DNA of 64,000 bases from Pelomonas sp. Root405 (GCF_001425165.1 NZ_LMDU01000014.1:255056-319055), one strand, 5' to 3'. Shown: positions 1 to 9,363, numbered from the stretch's first letter. Translations and numbers: made by a program. Notes: a model not told the origin generated them from the sequence alone.

Positions 1-19
1 TCGAAATCGGGAGGAGGTC

Positions 20-160
20 ATGAGAAAAGCTGTCGGAATGTCGAACGAAGCCGGCATCTTCCGCAGCCTGGCCGGGCCGCGCAGCGGCGTTGCGACAGAT
101 TGCCGGATGGCCACGACGAACGGTTGCGCCCCTCCCGCGCGGCGGTCGGCTACCTGCTGA
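20..160 (+). CDS. Possible 46-residue small ORF with a strong ribosome binding site
   Basis: An ATG at 20 follows a purine-rich GGGAGGAGG at 10-18, one of the best Shine-Dalgarno matches in the window. The reading frame runs 46 codons to a TGA at 158-160, 64 bases before the sensor kinase start. The product is basic, with two cysteines and no recognisable domain. It could be a leader peptide, the restarted end of a gene broken at the window edge, or chance. Only the start signal supports it. Confidence 0.2.
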   Translation: MRKAVGMSNEAGIFRSLAGPRSGVATDCRMATTNGCAPPARRSATC

Positions 161-224
161 TCGCACCCCGTGCTGCCCCGCAGACTCGGCTGACAATCGC
201 CCGACGTTGACACGCCGCAGGACG

Positions 225-2318
225 ATGCAAGCCCCTTTGAATACGCTCACCGCGCACGACGCCGCCCCCGCTTCGCCCGCCTTCCTGGCCGGTGGCGGCG
301 AAATGGGCGCGCTGATGCGGGCGCACGACTGGACCCATTCGCCGCTGGGCCCGCCGCAGGCCTGGCCGCAGCCGCTGCGCGCGATGGTGCGGTTGATCCT
401 GAACACCGGCCACCCGATGTACATCTGGTGGGGCCCCGAGGGCGCCTGCCTCTACAACGACGCTTACCGTGAGTGCATCGGCCCCGAGCGCCACCCGGGG
501 TCGCTGGGCCGGCCGGCGCGCGAGGTGTGGGACGAGATCTGGCCCATCATCGGCCCGCAGATCGAGCAGGTGCGCGAGGGCCGCGGCGCGACGTGGAACG
601 TGAACCACCTGGTGCCGATCACGCGCCACGGCCAGCGCGAGGACGTGTACTGGACCTACAGCTACAGCCCCATCGACGACGAGGACAGCCCGAACGGCAT
701 CGGCGGTGTGCTGGTGGTGTGCACCGAGACGACCGAGCAGGTGCTGGCCCACCAGCGCATTGCCGCCGAGCGCGACCAGCTCGGCCAGCTCTTCGAGCAG
801 GCGCCCACCTTCATGGCGCTGCTCAGCGGCCCCCAGCACAAGTTCGAGATCGCCAACCCCAGCTACCTGAAGCTGGTGGACCGCGAGGTGGTGGGCCAAA
901 CGCTGGCTGAGGCCATGCCCGACGCAGTGGCGCAGGGTTACGGCGGGCTGCTGGACCGCGTCTATGCGAGCGGTGAGGCCTACATCGCCACGGGCGCCAA
1001 GTTCATGTCGCAGAGCCGCCCGGGCGAGCCGGCGACCGAGCGCTTCGTCGACTTCGTCTACCAGCCGATCAAGGGCAAGGACGGGCGCGTGACGGGCATT
1101 TTCGTCGAGGGCGCCGACGTGACCGACCGTGAGCGGGCCGACGCTGCGCTGCGCGCCAACGAGGCGCGCTACCGCGAGCTGTCGCGCGCGCTGGCCGAGT
1201 CCAACCGCGCCAAGGACGAGTTCCTGGCGACGCTGGCACACGAGCTGCGAAACCCGCTGGCGGCCATCAGCAATGCGCTGGCGTTGCAACAGCACGGCCA
1301 GCACAGCGAGCACATCCTGGCGTCCAGCCGCGGCATCATCGAGCGCCAGGTGGTGCAGATGGTGCGGCTCATCGACGACCTGCTGGACCTGTCGCGCCTG
1401 ACGCGCGGCATCGTCGAGCTCAAGCGCGAGCCGCTGTCGTTGCTGGGTGTGGTGCGCCAGGCCGTGGAGGCCAGCCGCCCCGGCGTGGAACAGGCCGGTC
1501 ACCGGCTGCTGTCCACCTTGCCGGCGCAGGATTGCGTGGTGGAGGCCGACGAGACGCGGCTCATCCAGGTGCTGTCCAACCTGATCAACAACGCTGCCAA
1601 GTTCACGCCGCGAGGTGGCACGGTGGAGGTGGGCCTGAGCTGCGAAGACGGGGCAGCGGTGCTGACGGTGCGGGACGACGGCATCGGTATCCCGCCCGAG
1701 ATGCTGGACCGCGTGTTCGACATGTTCACGCAGGTGCAGCGTTCGCACGCGCATGTCGGCGGCGGGCTGGGCATCGGCCTGACCCTGGTGCGGCAACTGG
1801 TGGAGCGGCACGGCGGCAGCGTGGCGGTCCATAGCGCCGGCCCGAACCAGGGCAGCGAGTTCGTCGTGAGGCTGCCGCTGGGCGGGCAGGCGCTGGTTCT
1901 GCCTGATGCGGGCACGGCGGCGGCGGCGGTCCGGGTGGCGTCCGGCCTGCGCGTGCTGGTGGCCGACGACAACGCCGACGCGGCGGAGAGCCTGTCGCTG
2001 CTGCTGGCCATCAACGGCAATGAGGTGCGCACCGCCGTGAACGGGCGCGAGGCTTTCGAGATCGCGCAGGCGTTTCGGCCACAGGTCATGCTGCTGGACA
2101 TCGCCATGCCGGGCCTCGATGGCCACGAGGTGTGCCGCAAGGTGCGCCAGACGCCCTGGGGCCGCGACGCGCTGATGATCGCCACCAGCGGCTGGGGCCA
2201 AGCCGACGACCGCCGGCTGTCCGCCGAGGCGGGGTTCGACCATCACTTGGTCAAGCCGGTGGACTTTGCCGCGGTGGACGCGCTGCTGGTCGCCCGGGCT
2301 GCCAGTGCGCCGGGCTGA
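225..2318 (+). CDS. Hybrid PAS sensor histidine kinase with C-terminal receiver domain
   Basis: This is a 697-residue soluble-looking two-component sensor. In order it has a PAS-like region (about residues 50-190), a second PAS domain (about 195-310), a HisKA dimerisation domain with H-box AHELRNPL, an HATPase domain with the N-box LINNAAKF and glycine boxes DDGIGIP and GGGLGIGL, and a receiver domain with phospho-acceptor aspartate in LLDIAMPG and the lysine of LVKPV. No membrane segment is evident, so it probably senses a cytoplasmic signal through PAS. The ATG at 225 is preferred over upstream starts because residues before it look like untranslated leader; its ribosome site (AGGA) is close and weak. 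No response regulator gene is adjacent. The family is clear, the signal unknown. Confidence 0.9.
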   Translation: MQAPLNTLTAHDAAPASPAFLAGGGEMGALMRAHDWTHSPLGPPQAWPQPLRAMVRLILNTGHPMYIWWGPEGACLYNDAYRECIGPERHPGSLGRPAREVWDEIWPIIGPQIEQVREGRGATWNVNHLVPITRHGQREDVYWTYSYSPIDDEDSPNGIGGVLVVCTETTEQVLAHQRIAAERDQLGQLFEQAPTFMALLSGPQHKFEIANPSYLKLVDREVVGQTLAEAMPDAVAQGYGGLLDRVYASGEAYIATGAKFMSQSRPGEPATERFVDFVYQPIKGKDGRVTGIFVEGADVTDRERADAALRANEARYRELSRALAESNRAKDEFLATLAHELRNPLAAISNALALQQHGQHSEHILASSRGIIERQVVQMVRLIDDLLDLSRLTRGIVELKREPLSLLGVVRQAVEASRPGVEQAGHRLLSTLPAQDCVVEADETRLIQVLSNLINNAAKFTPRGGTVEVGLSCEDGAAVLTVRDDGIGIPPEMLDRVFDMFTQVQRSHAHVGGGLGIGLTLVRQLVERHGGSVAVHSAGPNQGSEFVVRLPLGGQALVLPDAGTAAAAVRVASGLRVLVADDNADAAESLSLLLAINGNEVRTAVNGREAFEIAQAFRPQVMLLDIAMPGLDGHEVCRKVRQTPWGRDALMIATSGWGQADDRRLSAEAGFDHHLVKPVDFAAVDALLVARAASAPG

Positions 2319-2321
2319 GCG

Positions 2322-2837
2322 CTACCAGCTCGCGTGGAACGAATTCGCGCCTAACTGGCTGTCAAAGTGGTGGTGCCCATGTAGACGGACCAGAAATCCG
2401 GCGCGCGCAGCGTCTTGAGATGGGCGAATCATGCCGTCCTGCCACAGCGCGCTGGCTCGCCCCGCACATAGTAGTCGGCCGGTTGCTGCGGGTTCTCGCT
2501 GGCGCCCCAGTCGGGGCGGAAAGCTCGCGCTGTGCTGATGTTGCTGATCCGGTCGCGCTGCTGGCGTGCACGGGGAAGCCCTGCACATCGTCAATGCGCG
2601 TGTTGAACATGTCAATTTGCGGAGCGGCGCCTGGCGCAGGCGCGGGCGATGGCCGGGGCGCCAAAGCCGGGGAAGGGGAAGCGGGCGGTTGGGCGCGGCC
2701 AGTGTCGTGCAGTGGGTGCAGGCACTGGCGCGGGAGCGCCGCGCCAGTGCAGGCGACGGGATGGGTGCGTGACTGCCGCCGGAGGAGCCGCAACCGCCGC
2801 CGCAGGCCGCCGGACTGATCAAGGCGGCAAGTAGCAC
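2322..2837 (-). pseudogene. Decayed reading frame(s) between sensor kinase and lipoprotein gene
   Basis: The 630 bases between 2319 and 2947 hold no intact gene. On the minus strand a GTG near 2837 opens a frame resembling a lipoprotein signal, with SPAAC followed by a Gly/Ser-rich stretch, like the start of the next gene (SSIAGC plus glycines). Further along, protein-like text appears in shifted frames: DWGASENPQQPADYYVRG (about 2443-2500) ends at a stop, and APDFWSVYMGTTTLTAS (about 2351-2403) follows in another frame. This looks like one lipoprotein gene broken by several frameshifts, possibly a decayed relative of its neighbour. The family is not recognised, and chance open frames at this GC content remain possible. 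Confidence 0.25.
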
Positions 2838-2947
2838 ACCAAGCTGCTGCCATCATGGGTGTCGTTCGCTGCGTCATCCGACATGGAGACACGCACCGGA
2901 TCCAAAGACAAGTGCAGCGCTCAGGTCGACCCCGGTCATTGAGCCGG

Positions 2948-5095
2948 CTACAGGGGCTGCGCGGGCATGGCTGTCGCCTCGCCGTCGAAGCTCAGCCCCT
3001 TGACATCGGGGCCGAAGGCGCGGACGGTCAGATGCTGCCTGTTGCTGAAATACAGCGGGTTGAGCATAAGCGTCAGCGTGAGTCCGCCTGTGCCGACGGA
3101 GTCGATGACCAGTTCACTCACGCCGACCTCCGAATTGCTCAGCAACAGGAAGTCGTTCAGCAGGGCGCCGACGTTGGTGACCGAGGGGTCGAGGCTGCGC
3201 CCGAACATCGTCACCTGACCAACGCCCTTGACGTCCACGAGCAGCAACGGCAGTTTGATGACGCCTTTGTAGCCCGGCGGCACCCACAGCCTCAGCTGGG
3301 CCATGCTGACCTGATGACCGGGTTCCGTCGACGGACGCGCCAGACCTGCGGAAGCGTCGAAATCGACATACCCGCCTGCGGGGACCTGCAGCTCGTTGCC
3401 CATGGGCTGCACCGTGGGCGTCATCACGGAGGACAACGGAAAGTTGTCGTCGGTGCTGCCGTAGAAGTCGGCGACAAGTTGGGAGTAAGCCGTATCCGGC
3501 AAGGGCAGCAGCGGCGTCGCCGGATTGCTGACCAAGCTGGTGTCCTGCTGCAGTTCGCTGACGCCGACGATGTTCGCTCCGCCCCGATCCGTGTAGTAGG
3601 TGGCGAGGTAGGGGTCGAACACCTGCCAACGGCCGTCGATCCTGACCTCGGGAACGACGTGACCGGTAAGCCCAATGACGCGAGCCTCGTACCCCATGGC
3701 CTTCCAGATGAAGTGAAGCGCGGTGGCCTGCGCCTCACAGTAGCTGGAACCGACGGAGCGCAGCCACAGGTCGGGCTGGTATTGGAAATTGCCGATGGCC
3801 ACAGGCACGGTGCGTTGCCGCTGGGCGATGACGTAGCGCCAGGCTTTGCGATACAGCGGTTCGCCGGTGTGGGCCACCGGCAGCGCAAGAATATGCTCCA
3901 GCACGCCACCGAGGTCGGCCATGTTCTGCCCGTTGAGGGTGAGGCCCACCCGTTTGTCCTCACCACCGCGGTTCGACAGCCGCAGCAGCGCGGTTGCGTC
4001 CACCGTGGGCGTGGCGCTCGCTTGAACCGCGCCGACGATTTGACCGGTCGAGGTGACGCCCAGCAGCATGGGCGTCGGCGGGGCCACAAGCGCCTGCGAT
4101 TTGGTTGTCGACGCCTGCAGCTTGTACTGGGCCATGACGAAGTTGGAGGCCAGGGACATTTCCTGCCCCTGCACGGCGGTGGTCTGCGGTAGCAGAACTG
4201 CCGTCTGATCGGGATACTCAAGCAGTTGGATGCGTCGGGCCAGCAATGCGAGCCCCTGGGTTCTGGCTTCGGAGATGGCCGCATCCAGCCGCGCGTTGTC
4301 AACGGCAGCAACTTTGGCTTCCGTCTGCACGCGCAGCGCCTGTTTTTCCTTCCAGCTGGCAGCAGAGACGGAGGACGCGTACTGACACAGCTGGGCGAGC
4401 AGCTCACCACGCTTGTCCAGCACCTTATTCCAACCGTTGAAGTCGACCTGCGGGCCGAGGCCGATCGCCCGAGCAGACTGCAGATAAGCCGAGACGGCGC
4501 TGAGCAGCCAGTCATGGTTATGGGCAGGCACGATCATGTCGGCATGCAGGGCGCCAGCCTGCTGGCCATCGGTCGGATCGAACTGCGCCAGGCAGTTTCC
4601 GGCCACCAGCGAGACGACGCGGTTCGCTGCCTCCTCCTCCGCCACACCGTGCTTGCGCAACTGGTCGTGCCAGGTGGTCAGCGCGGTGACCTGCAACCGG
4701 GAGGCCGTCAGTGATGCCGCGCGCAGCTGCGTCGAGTACAGCGGGGCCACCGTGGCCCCGGACGGCGTTCCGAGCGCTTGTAGCCGCGTTCCGGACAACG
4801 GACCGGTAAGGCTGAAGCTGCCGTCTGCTTGCGTCGGCGCCGATTTCTGAAGCTCGTTGCCGTCGGCGTCGTACTCAACGAAGACCAGACCCGCAACGGC
4901 GGGGTAGACGCTTGCCGTCACGATGGTCGGGCCCGGTGCTGCGTGTTCGGCGGCGGTCTGCAGGCCGGGGGCCGCCGCGCTGCCACCGCCCCCTCCGCAA
5001 CCGGCAATTGACGACGCGGCGACTCCCGCCACAGCCGCGCGGGCAAGCCCTAATTCAAAAGATAGTTTCGACTTTGAAACCATTTGTTGCAGCAT
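2948..5095 (-). CDS. Lipoprotein with transglutaminase-like (cysteine protease fold) domain
   Basis: The 715-residue protein begins with a basic, hydrophobic segment and a lipobox ending SSIAGC at about residue 33, then glycines and serines, so it is probably a lipid-anchored envelope protein. In the second half a transglutaminase-fold core is visible: the cysteine in GSSYCEAQA, the histidine in GLTGHVVPEV and the aspartate in RWQVFDPY, in the order expected for a Cys-His-Asp triad. The substrate is unknown; such domains act as proteases, amidases or cross-linkers. The ATG at 5095 has no clear ribosome site, and a second ATG lies four codons on (5083). The upstream 70 bases are markedly AT-rich compared with the surroundings. 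The gene is downstream of, and parallel to, the LysR gene. Confidence 0.7.
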   Translation of the reverse strand: MLQQMVSKSKLSFELGLARAAVAGVAASSIAGCGGGGGSAAAPGLQTAAEHAAPGPTIVTASVYPAVAGLVFVEYDADGNELQKSAPTQADGSFSLTGPLSGTRLQALGTPSGATVAPLYSTQLRAASLTASRLQVTALTTWHDQLRKHGVAEEEAANRVVSLVAGNCLAQFDPTDGQQAGALHADMIVPAHNHDWLLSAVSAYLQSARAIGLGPQVDFNGWNKVLDKRGELLAQLCQYASSVSAASWKEKQALRVQTEAKVAAVDNARLDAAISEARTQGLALLARRIQLLEYPDQTAVLLPQTTAVQGQEMSLASNFVMAQYKLQASTTKSQALVAPPTPMLLGVTSTGQIVGAVQASATPTVDATALLRLSNRGGEDKRVGLTLNGQNMADLGGVLEHILALPVAHTGEPLYRKAWRYVIAQRQRTVPVAIGNFQYQPDLWLRSVGSSYCEAQATALHFIWKAMGYEARVIGLTGHVVPEVRIDGRWQVFDPYLATYYTDRGGANIVGVSELQQDTSLVSNPATPLLPLPDTAYSQLVADFYGSTDDNFPLSSVMTPTVQPMGNELQVPAGGYVDFDASAGLARPSTEPGHQVSMAQLRLWVPPGYKGVIKLPLLLVDVKGVGQVTMFGRSLDPSVTNVGALLNDFLLLSNSEVGVSELVIDSVGTGGLTLTLMLNPLYFSNRQHLTVRAFGPDVKGLSFDGEATAMPAQPL

Positions 5096-5165
5096 GTTTA
5101 TATTAATCTGCGCCTGCTTTGATTTTAATTCATCTGAATAAAGTTACACGTCCGTGTGAGATTGG

Positions 5166-6083
5166 TTAAATCAACAAATTAGGGATTGTGCGCATCGAAA
5201 GAAAGCGCTGAATCAATGGGTCGGCCGAGTTTTGCCTCCATGCCGCAAACACCGCCGAGGATTCAATGGCTTCGGCCAGCGGCCTGAAGGTGGCGCCCTG
5301 TATGCCCGATCGCTGAAATGCCGCCGGAACGATGGACACCCCCATCCCCTGCGCCACCAGCGACACCACCGACAGCCAATGCCGACCCTCGTGCTGCAGC
5401 CGCGGGTAGAAGCCGTGCTGGCGGCAGATCTCGACGATGCGGGCGTGATAGTCGGGTGAGCCCTTGCGGGAAAACAGGATGAAGGGTTGATCACTCAGCA
5501 AGGCCAGCGGGATCTCCTTCAACTTCGCCGCCGGGTGGTTGGCCGGCAGGCAGGCGAGAAACGGTTCGCTGTAAAGCGGCTGCGAGATCAGCGTGGGCGG
5601 CAGGCGGTCGGTATGGACGAGGCCCAGATCGAGTTCTTCGCCTAGCAAGGCGTTGATCTGATCCTGGGAATTCAGCTCGACGACGACGACCTCGACCTTG
5701 GGGTGGCTGGCCTGGAATGCCTGCAGCCAGGCGGACAGGCCGTTGAACAGCGTGGAGCCGACAAAGCCGAGCCGCAGCCGCCCCACCTCGCCGGCCTGCA
5801 CCTCGCGGGCCAGGGCGCAGGCGTCTTCGGCGCGGTCGAGCAGGCCCTGCGCGCTGCTGCGGAAGGCGACGCCTGCGGGCGTGAGGCGCACGCCCTTGCT
5901 GTCGCGGTCGAACAAGCGGGCGCCGACGTTGGCTTCCAACTGCTGGATGGCCACCGACAGCGGCGGCTGCGAGATGGCCAGCCGCTGGGCCGCGCGGCCG
6001 AAGTGCAGTTCCTCGGCAAGCGCGATGAAGTAGCGCAGGTGGCGGAATTCCAGTGAACGGGTGGCGGCGGGCTCGATAGGCAT
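5166..6083 (-). CDS. LysR-family transcriptional regulator, divergent from gcdH
   Basis: The 305-residue protein has the LysR layout: an N-terminal winged helix-turn-helix (FRHLRYFIALAEELHFGRAA followed by LAISQPPLSVAIQQLE, about residues 10-65) and a periplasmic-binding-fold effector domain with a conserved LGFVGSTLF segment. The ATG at 6083 is chosen because the helix begins about ten residues later; the frame stays open upstream with non-ATG starts. It is transcribed away from glutaryl-CoA dehydrogenase with 113 bases between, the usual arrangement for a LysR controlling its neighbour. The effector, perhaps a glutarate or lysine catabolite, is inferred from position only. Confidence 0.88.
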   Translation of the reverse strand: MPIEPAATRSLEFRHLRYFIALAEELHFGRAAQRLAISQPPLSVAIQQLEANVGARLFDRDSKGVRLTPAGVAFRSSAQGLLDRAEDACALAREVQAGEVGRLRLGFVGSTLFNGLSAWLQAFQASHPKVEVVVVELNSQDQINALLGEELDLGLVHTDRLPPTLISQPLYSEPFLACLPANHPAAKLKEIPLALLSDQPFILFSRKGSPDYHARIVEICRQHGFYPRLQHEGRHWLSVVSLVAQGMGVSIVPAAFQRSGIQGATFRPLAEAIESSAVFAAWRQNSADPLIQRFLSMRTIPNLLI

Positions 6084-6196
6084 TGCGAATCGTCGAAGTC
6101 GTTTCTTGAATTGGACACGAATGGCCAACCGGGCGGAAACTTCGCCCCACTTGCGCCCGCCGACTGCCGGGCGCTTTCTGATTCAGGAGACCGCAC

Positions 6197-7375
6197 ATGG
6201 CCACCAAGGCAAGCTTCCACTGGGACGACCCGCTGCTGCTGAACGAGCAGCTTTCGGATGACGAGCGCATGGTGCGCGACGCGGCTGCCGCCTATTGCCA
6301 GGACCGCCTGCGGCCGCGCGTGCTGGAAGCCTTCCGCAACGAGAAGACCGATGCGGGCATCTTCCGCGAGATGGGCGAGCTGGGCCTGCTGGGCCCGACC
6401 ATCCCGGCCGAGTACGGCGGCGCCGGCCTGAATTACGTCAGCTACGGCCTGATCGCCCGCGAGGTGGAGCGCGTGGACTCGGGCTACCGCTCCATGATGA
6501 GCGTGCAGTCGTCGCTGGTGATGGTGCCCATCAACGAGTTCGGCAACGAGGCGACCAAGCGCAAATACCTGCCCAAGCTGGCCAGCGGCGAGTGGATCGG
6601 CTGCTTCGGCCTGACCGAGCCCAACCATGGCTCCGACCCCGGCTCCATGGTCACCCGCGCCCGCAAGGTCGACGGCGGCTACGAGCTGACCGGCAGCAAG
6701 ATGTGGATCACCAACAGCCCCATCGCCGACGTGTTCGTCGCCTGGGCCAAGGACGACGGTGGGCAGATCCGCGGCTTCGTGCTGGAGAAGGGCGCCAAGG
6801 GCCTGAGCGCCCCGGCCATCCACGGCAAGGTGGGCTTGCGCGCGTCCATCACCGGCGAGATCGTCATGGACGGCGTGTTCTGCCCCGAGGAGAACGCTTT
6901 CCCCGACGTGCGCGGCCTGAAGGGCCCGTTCACCTGCCTGAACAGCGCGCGCTACGGCATCGCCTGGGGTGCGCTCGGCGCGGCCGAGGACTGCTGGCAC
7001 ACGGCCCGCCGATACACGATGGACCGCAAGCAGTTCGGCAAACCTTTGGCGGCCAACCAGCTGGTGCAGAAGAAGCTGGCCGACATGCAGACCGAGATCA
7101 CGCTCGGACTGCAGGGTTGCCTGCGCCTGGGCCGCATGAAGGACGAGGGCACGGCGGCAGTCGAGATCACGTCCATCATGAAGCGCAACAGCTGCGGCAA
7201 GAGCCTGGACATCGCCCGCATGGCGCGCGACATGCTCGGCGGCAACGGCATCTCCGACGAGTTCGGCATCGCCCGCCATCTGGTCAATCTGGAAGTCGTG
7301 AACACCTACGAGGGCACGCATGACATCCATGCGCTGATCCTGGGCCGGGCGCAGACGGGCATCGCCGCCTTCTGA
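6197..7375 (+). CDS. gcdH: Glutaryl-CoA dehydrogenase
   Basis: This 392-residue FAD enzyme of the acyl-CoA dehydrogenase superfamily should oxidise and decarboxylate glutaryl-CoA to crotonyl-CoA in lysine and tryptophan breakdown, passing electrons to ETF. Diagnostic stretches are [29 protein letters not shown] (flavin/substrate loop), [20 protein letters not shown] and the C-terminal [18 protein letters not shown], whose glutamate is the catalytic base position of this subfamily. The length is typical. AGGAGA lies nine bases upstream of the ATG. The divergent LysR gene probably regulates it. Confidence 0.93.
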   Translation: MATKASFHWDDPLLLNEQLSDDERMVRDAAAAYCQDRLRPRVLEAFRNEKTDAGIFREMGELGLLGPTIPAEYGGAGLNYVSYGLIAREVERVDSGYRSMMSVQSSLVMVPINEFGNEATKRKYLPKLASGEWIGCFGLTEPNHGSDPGSMVTRARKVDGGYELTGSKMWITNSPIADVFVAWAKDDGGQIRGFVLEKGAKGLSAPAIHGKVGLRASITGEIVMDGVFCPEENAFPDVRGLKGPFTCLNSARYGIAWGALGAAEDCWHTARRYTMDRKQFGKPLAANQLVQKKLADMQTEITLGLQGCLRLGRMKDEGTAAVEITSIMKRNSCGKSLDIARMARDMLGGNGISDEFGIARHLVNLEVVNTYEGTHDIHALILGRAQTGIAAF

Positions 7376-7403
7376 CGGGCATCTGTCTTGCCGCTGCGGC
7401 GGC

Positions 7404-7994
7404 ATGCGCCCGACGATCAAGCAATTGCGCGAGGCGGCCGCCGGCTGCCGTGACTGTCCGCTGTGGCAAGGCACCACGCAGACCGTCTTCGGCGAGGGGC
7501 CGCCCCAGTCACCGCTGATGCTGGTGGGCGAGCAGCCAGGCGACAAGGAAGACCTGGCTGGCCACCCCTTCGTCGGCCCGGCGGGACGGCTGCTGGACGA
7601 GGCGCTGCGCGAGCTGGGGCTGGACCGCGCAGACCTCTACGTGACCAACGCGGTCAAGCACTTCAAGTACGAGCTGCGCGGCAAGCGTCGCATGCACAAG
7701 ACGCCGGCGCAGAGCGAAGTGGCCGCCTGCAACCACTGGCTGGAAAGCGAGATCCAGGCCGTGCGGCCCCGTGCCATCGCCGCACTCGGCGCCACCGCCG
7801 CCCGCGCGCTGCTGGGGCGGCCGGTGGCCGTCACGCGCGAGCGCGGCCAGTGGCTGCAGCGTGAGGACGGCATCCCGGTGTTGATCACGCTGCACCCGTC
7901 GGCCCTGCTAAGGCTGCAGGGCGAGGAGCGAGCGGCCGCCTACGCCGCCTGGCTGGACGACCTGCGGCGCCTGCCGGGTGCTTCGCCGGGATGA
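7404..7994 (+). CDS. udgX: UdgX-type uracil-DNA glycosylase
   Basis: The 196-residue protein belongs to the family 4-like Fe-S uracil-DNA glycosylases. It has CRDC (C15, C18) and C109 as likely cluster ligands, the uracil pocket motif GEQPGD (residues 42-47), FVGPAGRLLDEAL, and LHPSALLR near the end. It carries the inserted KRRMH loop at residues 94-98 after TNAVKHFKYE, which marks UdgX. In characterised UdgX the histidine of this loop bonds covalently to the abasic site after uracil removal, so the enzyme stays attached to DNA. H98 is that position here, with Met replacing the usual Ile in KRRIH. The gene begins 28 bases after gcdH and may share its transcript. Confidence 0.85.
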   Translation: MRPTIKQLREAAAGCRDCPLWQGTTQTVFGEGPPQSPLMLVGEQPGDKEDLAGHPFVGPAGRLLDEALRELGLDRADLYVTNAVKHFKYELRGKRRMHKTPAQSEVAACNHWLESEIQAVRPRAIAALGATAARALLGRPVAVTRERGQWLQREDGIPVLITLHPSALLRLQGEERAAAYAAWLDDLRRLPGASPG

Positions 7995-8065
7995 ACACCG
8001 GATGACTTGCGGCATGGTCGACCGGTGCGAGGCATGCTGCTCCCCTTGCATGACCAGGACTGCCC

Positions 8066-8526
8066 ATGACCACACGCCGCCACGCCCTGCTTGCCGCCGC
8101 CACGCTGCCCGCCGCAGCGGGTGCGGCCACCAACCAGGCCTGGCCAAGTGCCGACGAGATCGCCCGCCGCGTCGCCGAGGTCACTGCCGTCGAGACGGCC
8201 TTCGCCAAGACCATGGCGGACCGTGACGCCGCTGCGTTCCGGCGTTATCTGGCGCCCGACACGATCTGGCTCAATGGCAGGACGCCGCAGCACGGGCCCG
8301 ACGCCGTGATGGCGGGCTGGGCCCGGTTCTTCGAAGGGCCCAAGGCCCCGTTTTCCTGGGCGCCCGACATCGTCGTCGTGCTACCCAGCGGCGACCTGGC
8401 CCAGAGCAGCGGGCCGTCACCAGCCCCGATGGCAAGGCGGTCGCGCGCTTCCAGTCGGTGTGGAGGCGCAAGCCGGCCGGCGGCTGGGAGATCGTTTTCG
8501 ACCAGGGCAGCGACGTCTGCAACTGA
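8066..8526 (+). pseudogene. Exported NTF2/SnoaL-like (DUF4440) protein gene with a single-base frameshift
   Basis: The ATG at 8066 opens a protein with a Tat-like leader (MTTRRHALLAAATLPAAA) and an NTF2-like domain (AVETAFAKTMADRDAAAFRRYLAPD, then the WAPDIVVVLPSGDLAQSSG segment). At about 8411-8416 the domain continues in another frame: VTSPDGKAVARFQSVWRRKP, then a tail ending FDQGSDVCN and a TGA at 8524-8526. Joining the two frames gives a normal domain of about 153 residues, so one base seems to be missing in the GGGCC run. Without repair the frame runs on antisense through the next gene. This is either a real recent mutation or a sequencing error. The function of the family is unspecific. 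Confidence 0.75.
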
Positions 8527-8530
8527 CCCG

Positions 8531-9328
8531 TCAGCGCGGCTGGGTGAGCTGGATCTCGAACAGCCGCGGCCACAGCTTGCCGGTGACGAACAGGCGCTTG
8601 GCCGCCGCGTCGTAGGCGATGCCGTTGAGCACGTCGTCATGGCCCGTTCGCTGTGCCGCCGGCAGCAGGCCGGTCAGGTCGATCCAGCCGAGCACGCGGC
8701 CGCTGCTGGGGTCGATGCGGGCAATGCGATCGGTCTGCCAGACATTGGCCCAGATCTGGCCGTCCACCCACTCCAGCTCGTTGAGCTGCGCCACCGGCCG
8801 GCCTGCGGCGGTCACGCGCAGGCGGCGCAGCTCCTTGAAGGTCAGCGGGTCCAGGAGGCGCAGCTCGGCCGTGCCGTCGCTCATGATCAGCTCACGCTCG
8901 CTGTTCGCCAGGCCCCAGCCCTCGCCGGCATAGCTGAACTTGCGCCAGAGCTTGAAGGTCTTGAGGTCGAGCACGAAGGCGGTCTGCTCCTGCCAGGACA
9001 GGGCGATGAGGCGGTCACCCCAGCGCGTGATGCCTTCGCCGAACACCTCCGGTGGCAGGTCGACGGCCTGCAACACGCGGCCCGTCGTGATCTCGACCCT
9101 GCGGATGGTGGAGCGCCCGCGCAGGCCGGTGCTTTCGTACAGATGCCCGGCGTGGAAGAACAGGCCCTGCGTGAAGGCGTCGGGGTCGTGCGGGTAGCTC
9201 TGCACGACCTTGAAGCCTTGGACGGGCAGCGCGACGGCCGCATGTGTGCGAGTGGCGACGGCACCGCCGCCGAGCAGGGCCAGCGCGGCCAGCAGCGTAC
9301 GTCGCCGAGGGTCGAATATCGGGTGCAT
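8531..9328 (-). CDS. Glutaminyl-peptide cyclotransferase (beta-propeller type)
   Basis: The 265-residue protein starts with an arginine-rich signal region (MHPIFDPRRRTLLAALALLGGGAVATRTHA) and so is probably exported. The mature part matches the plant/bacterial glutamine cyclotransferase family: FTQGLFFHAGHLYESTGLRG, ITRWGDRLIALSWQEQTAF, LNELEWVDGQIWANVWQTD and HDDVLNGIAYD. The enzyme converts N-terminal glutamine to pyroglutamate. The ATG at 9328 is chosen because it directly precedes the leader; the upstream open frame is composition noise. The gene converges on the frameshifted NTF2-like gene with four bases between. Confidence 0.85.
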   Translation of the reverse strand: MHPIFDPRRRTLLAALALLGGGAVATRTHAAVALPVQGFKVVQSYPHDPDAFTQGLFFHAGHLYESTGLRGRSTIRRVEITTGRVLQAVDLPPEVFGEGITRWGDRLIALSWQEQTAFVLDLKTFKLWRKFSYAGEGWGLANSERELIMSDGTAELRLLDPLTFKELRRLRVTAAGRPVAQLNELEWVDGQIWANVWQTDRIARIDPSSGRVLGWIDLTGLLPAAQRTGHDDVLNGIAYDAAAKRLFVTGKLWPRLFEIQLTQPR

Positions 9329-9363
9329 GCCGTCAGCGTAAATCAGGTCGTTGATGGCGCTGC

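Noticed and set aside
5130-5160. ACACG/CGTGT inverted repeat after the LysR gene
   Set aside because: Five-base stem without a T run on the transcribed side; too weak to call a terminator.
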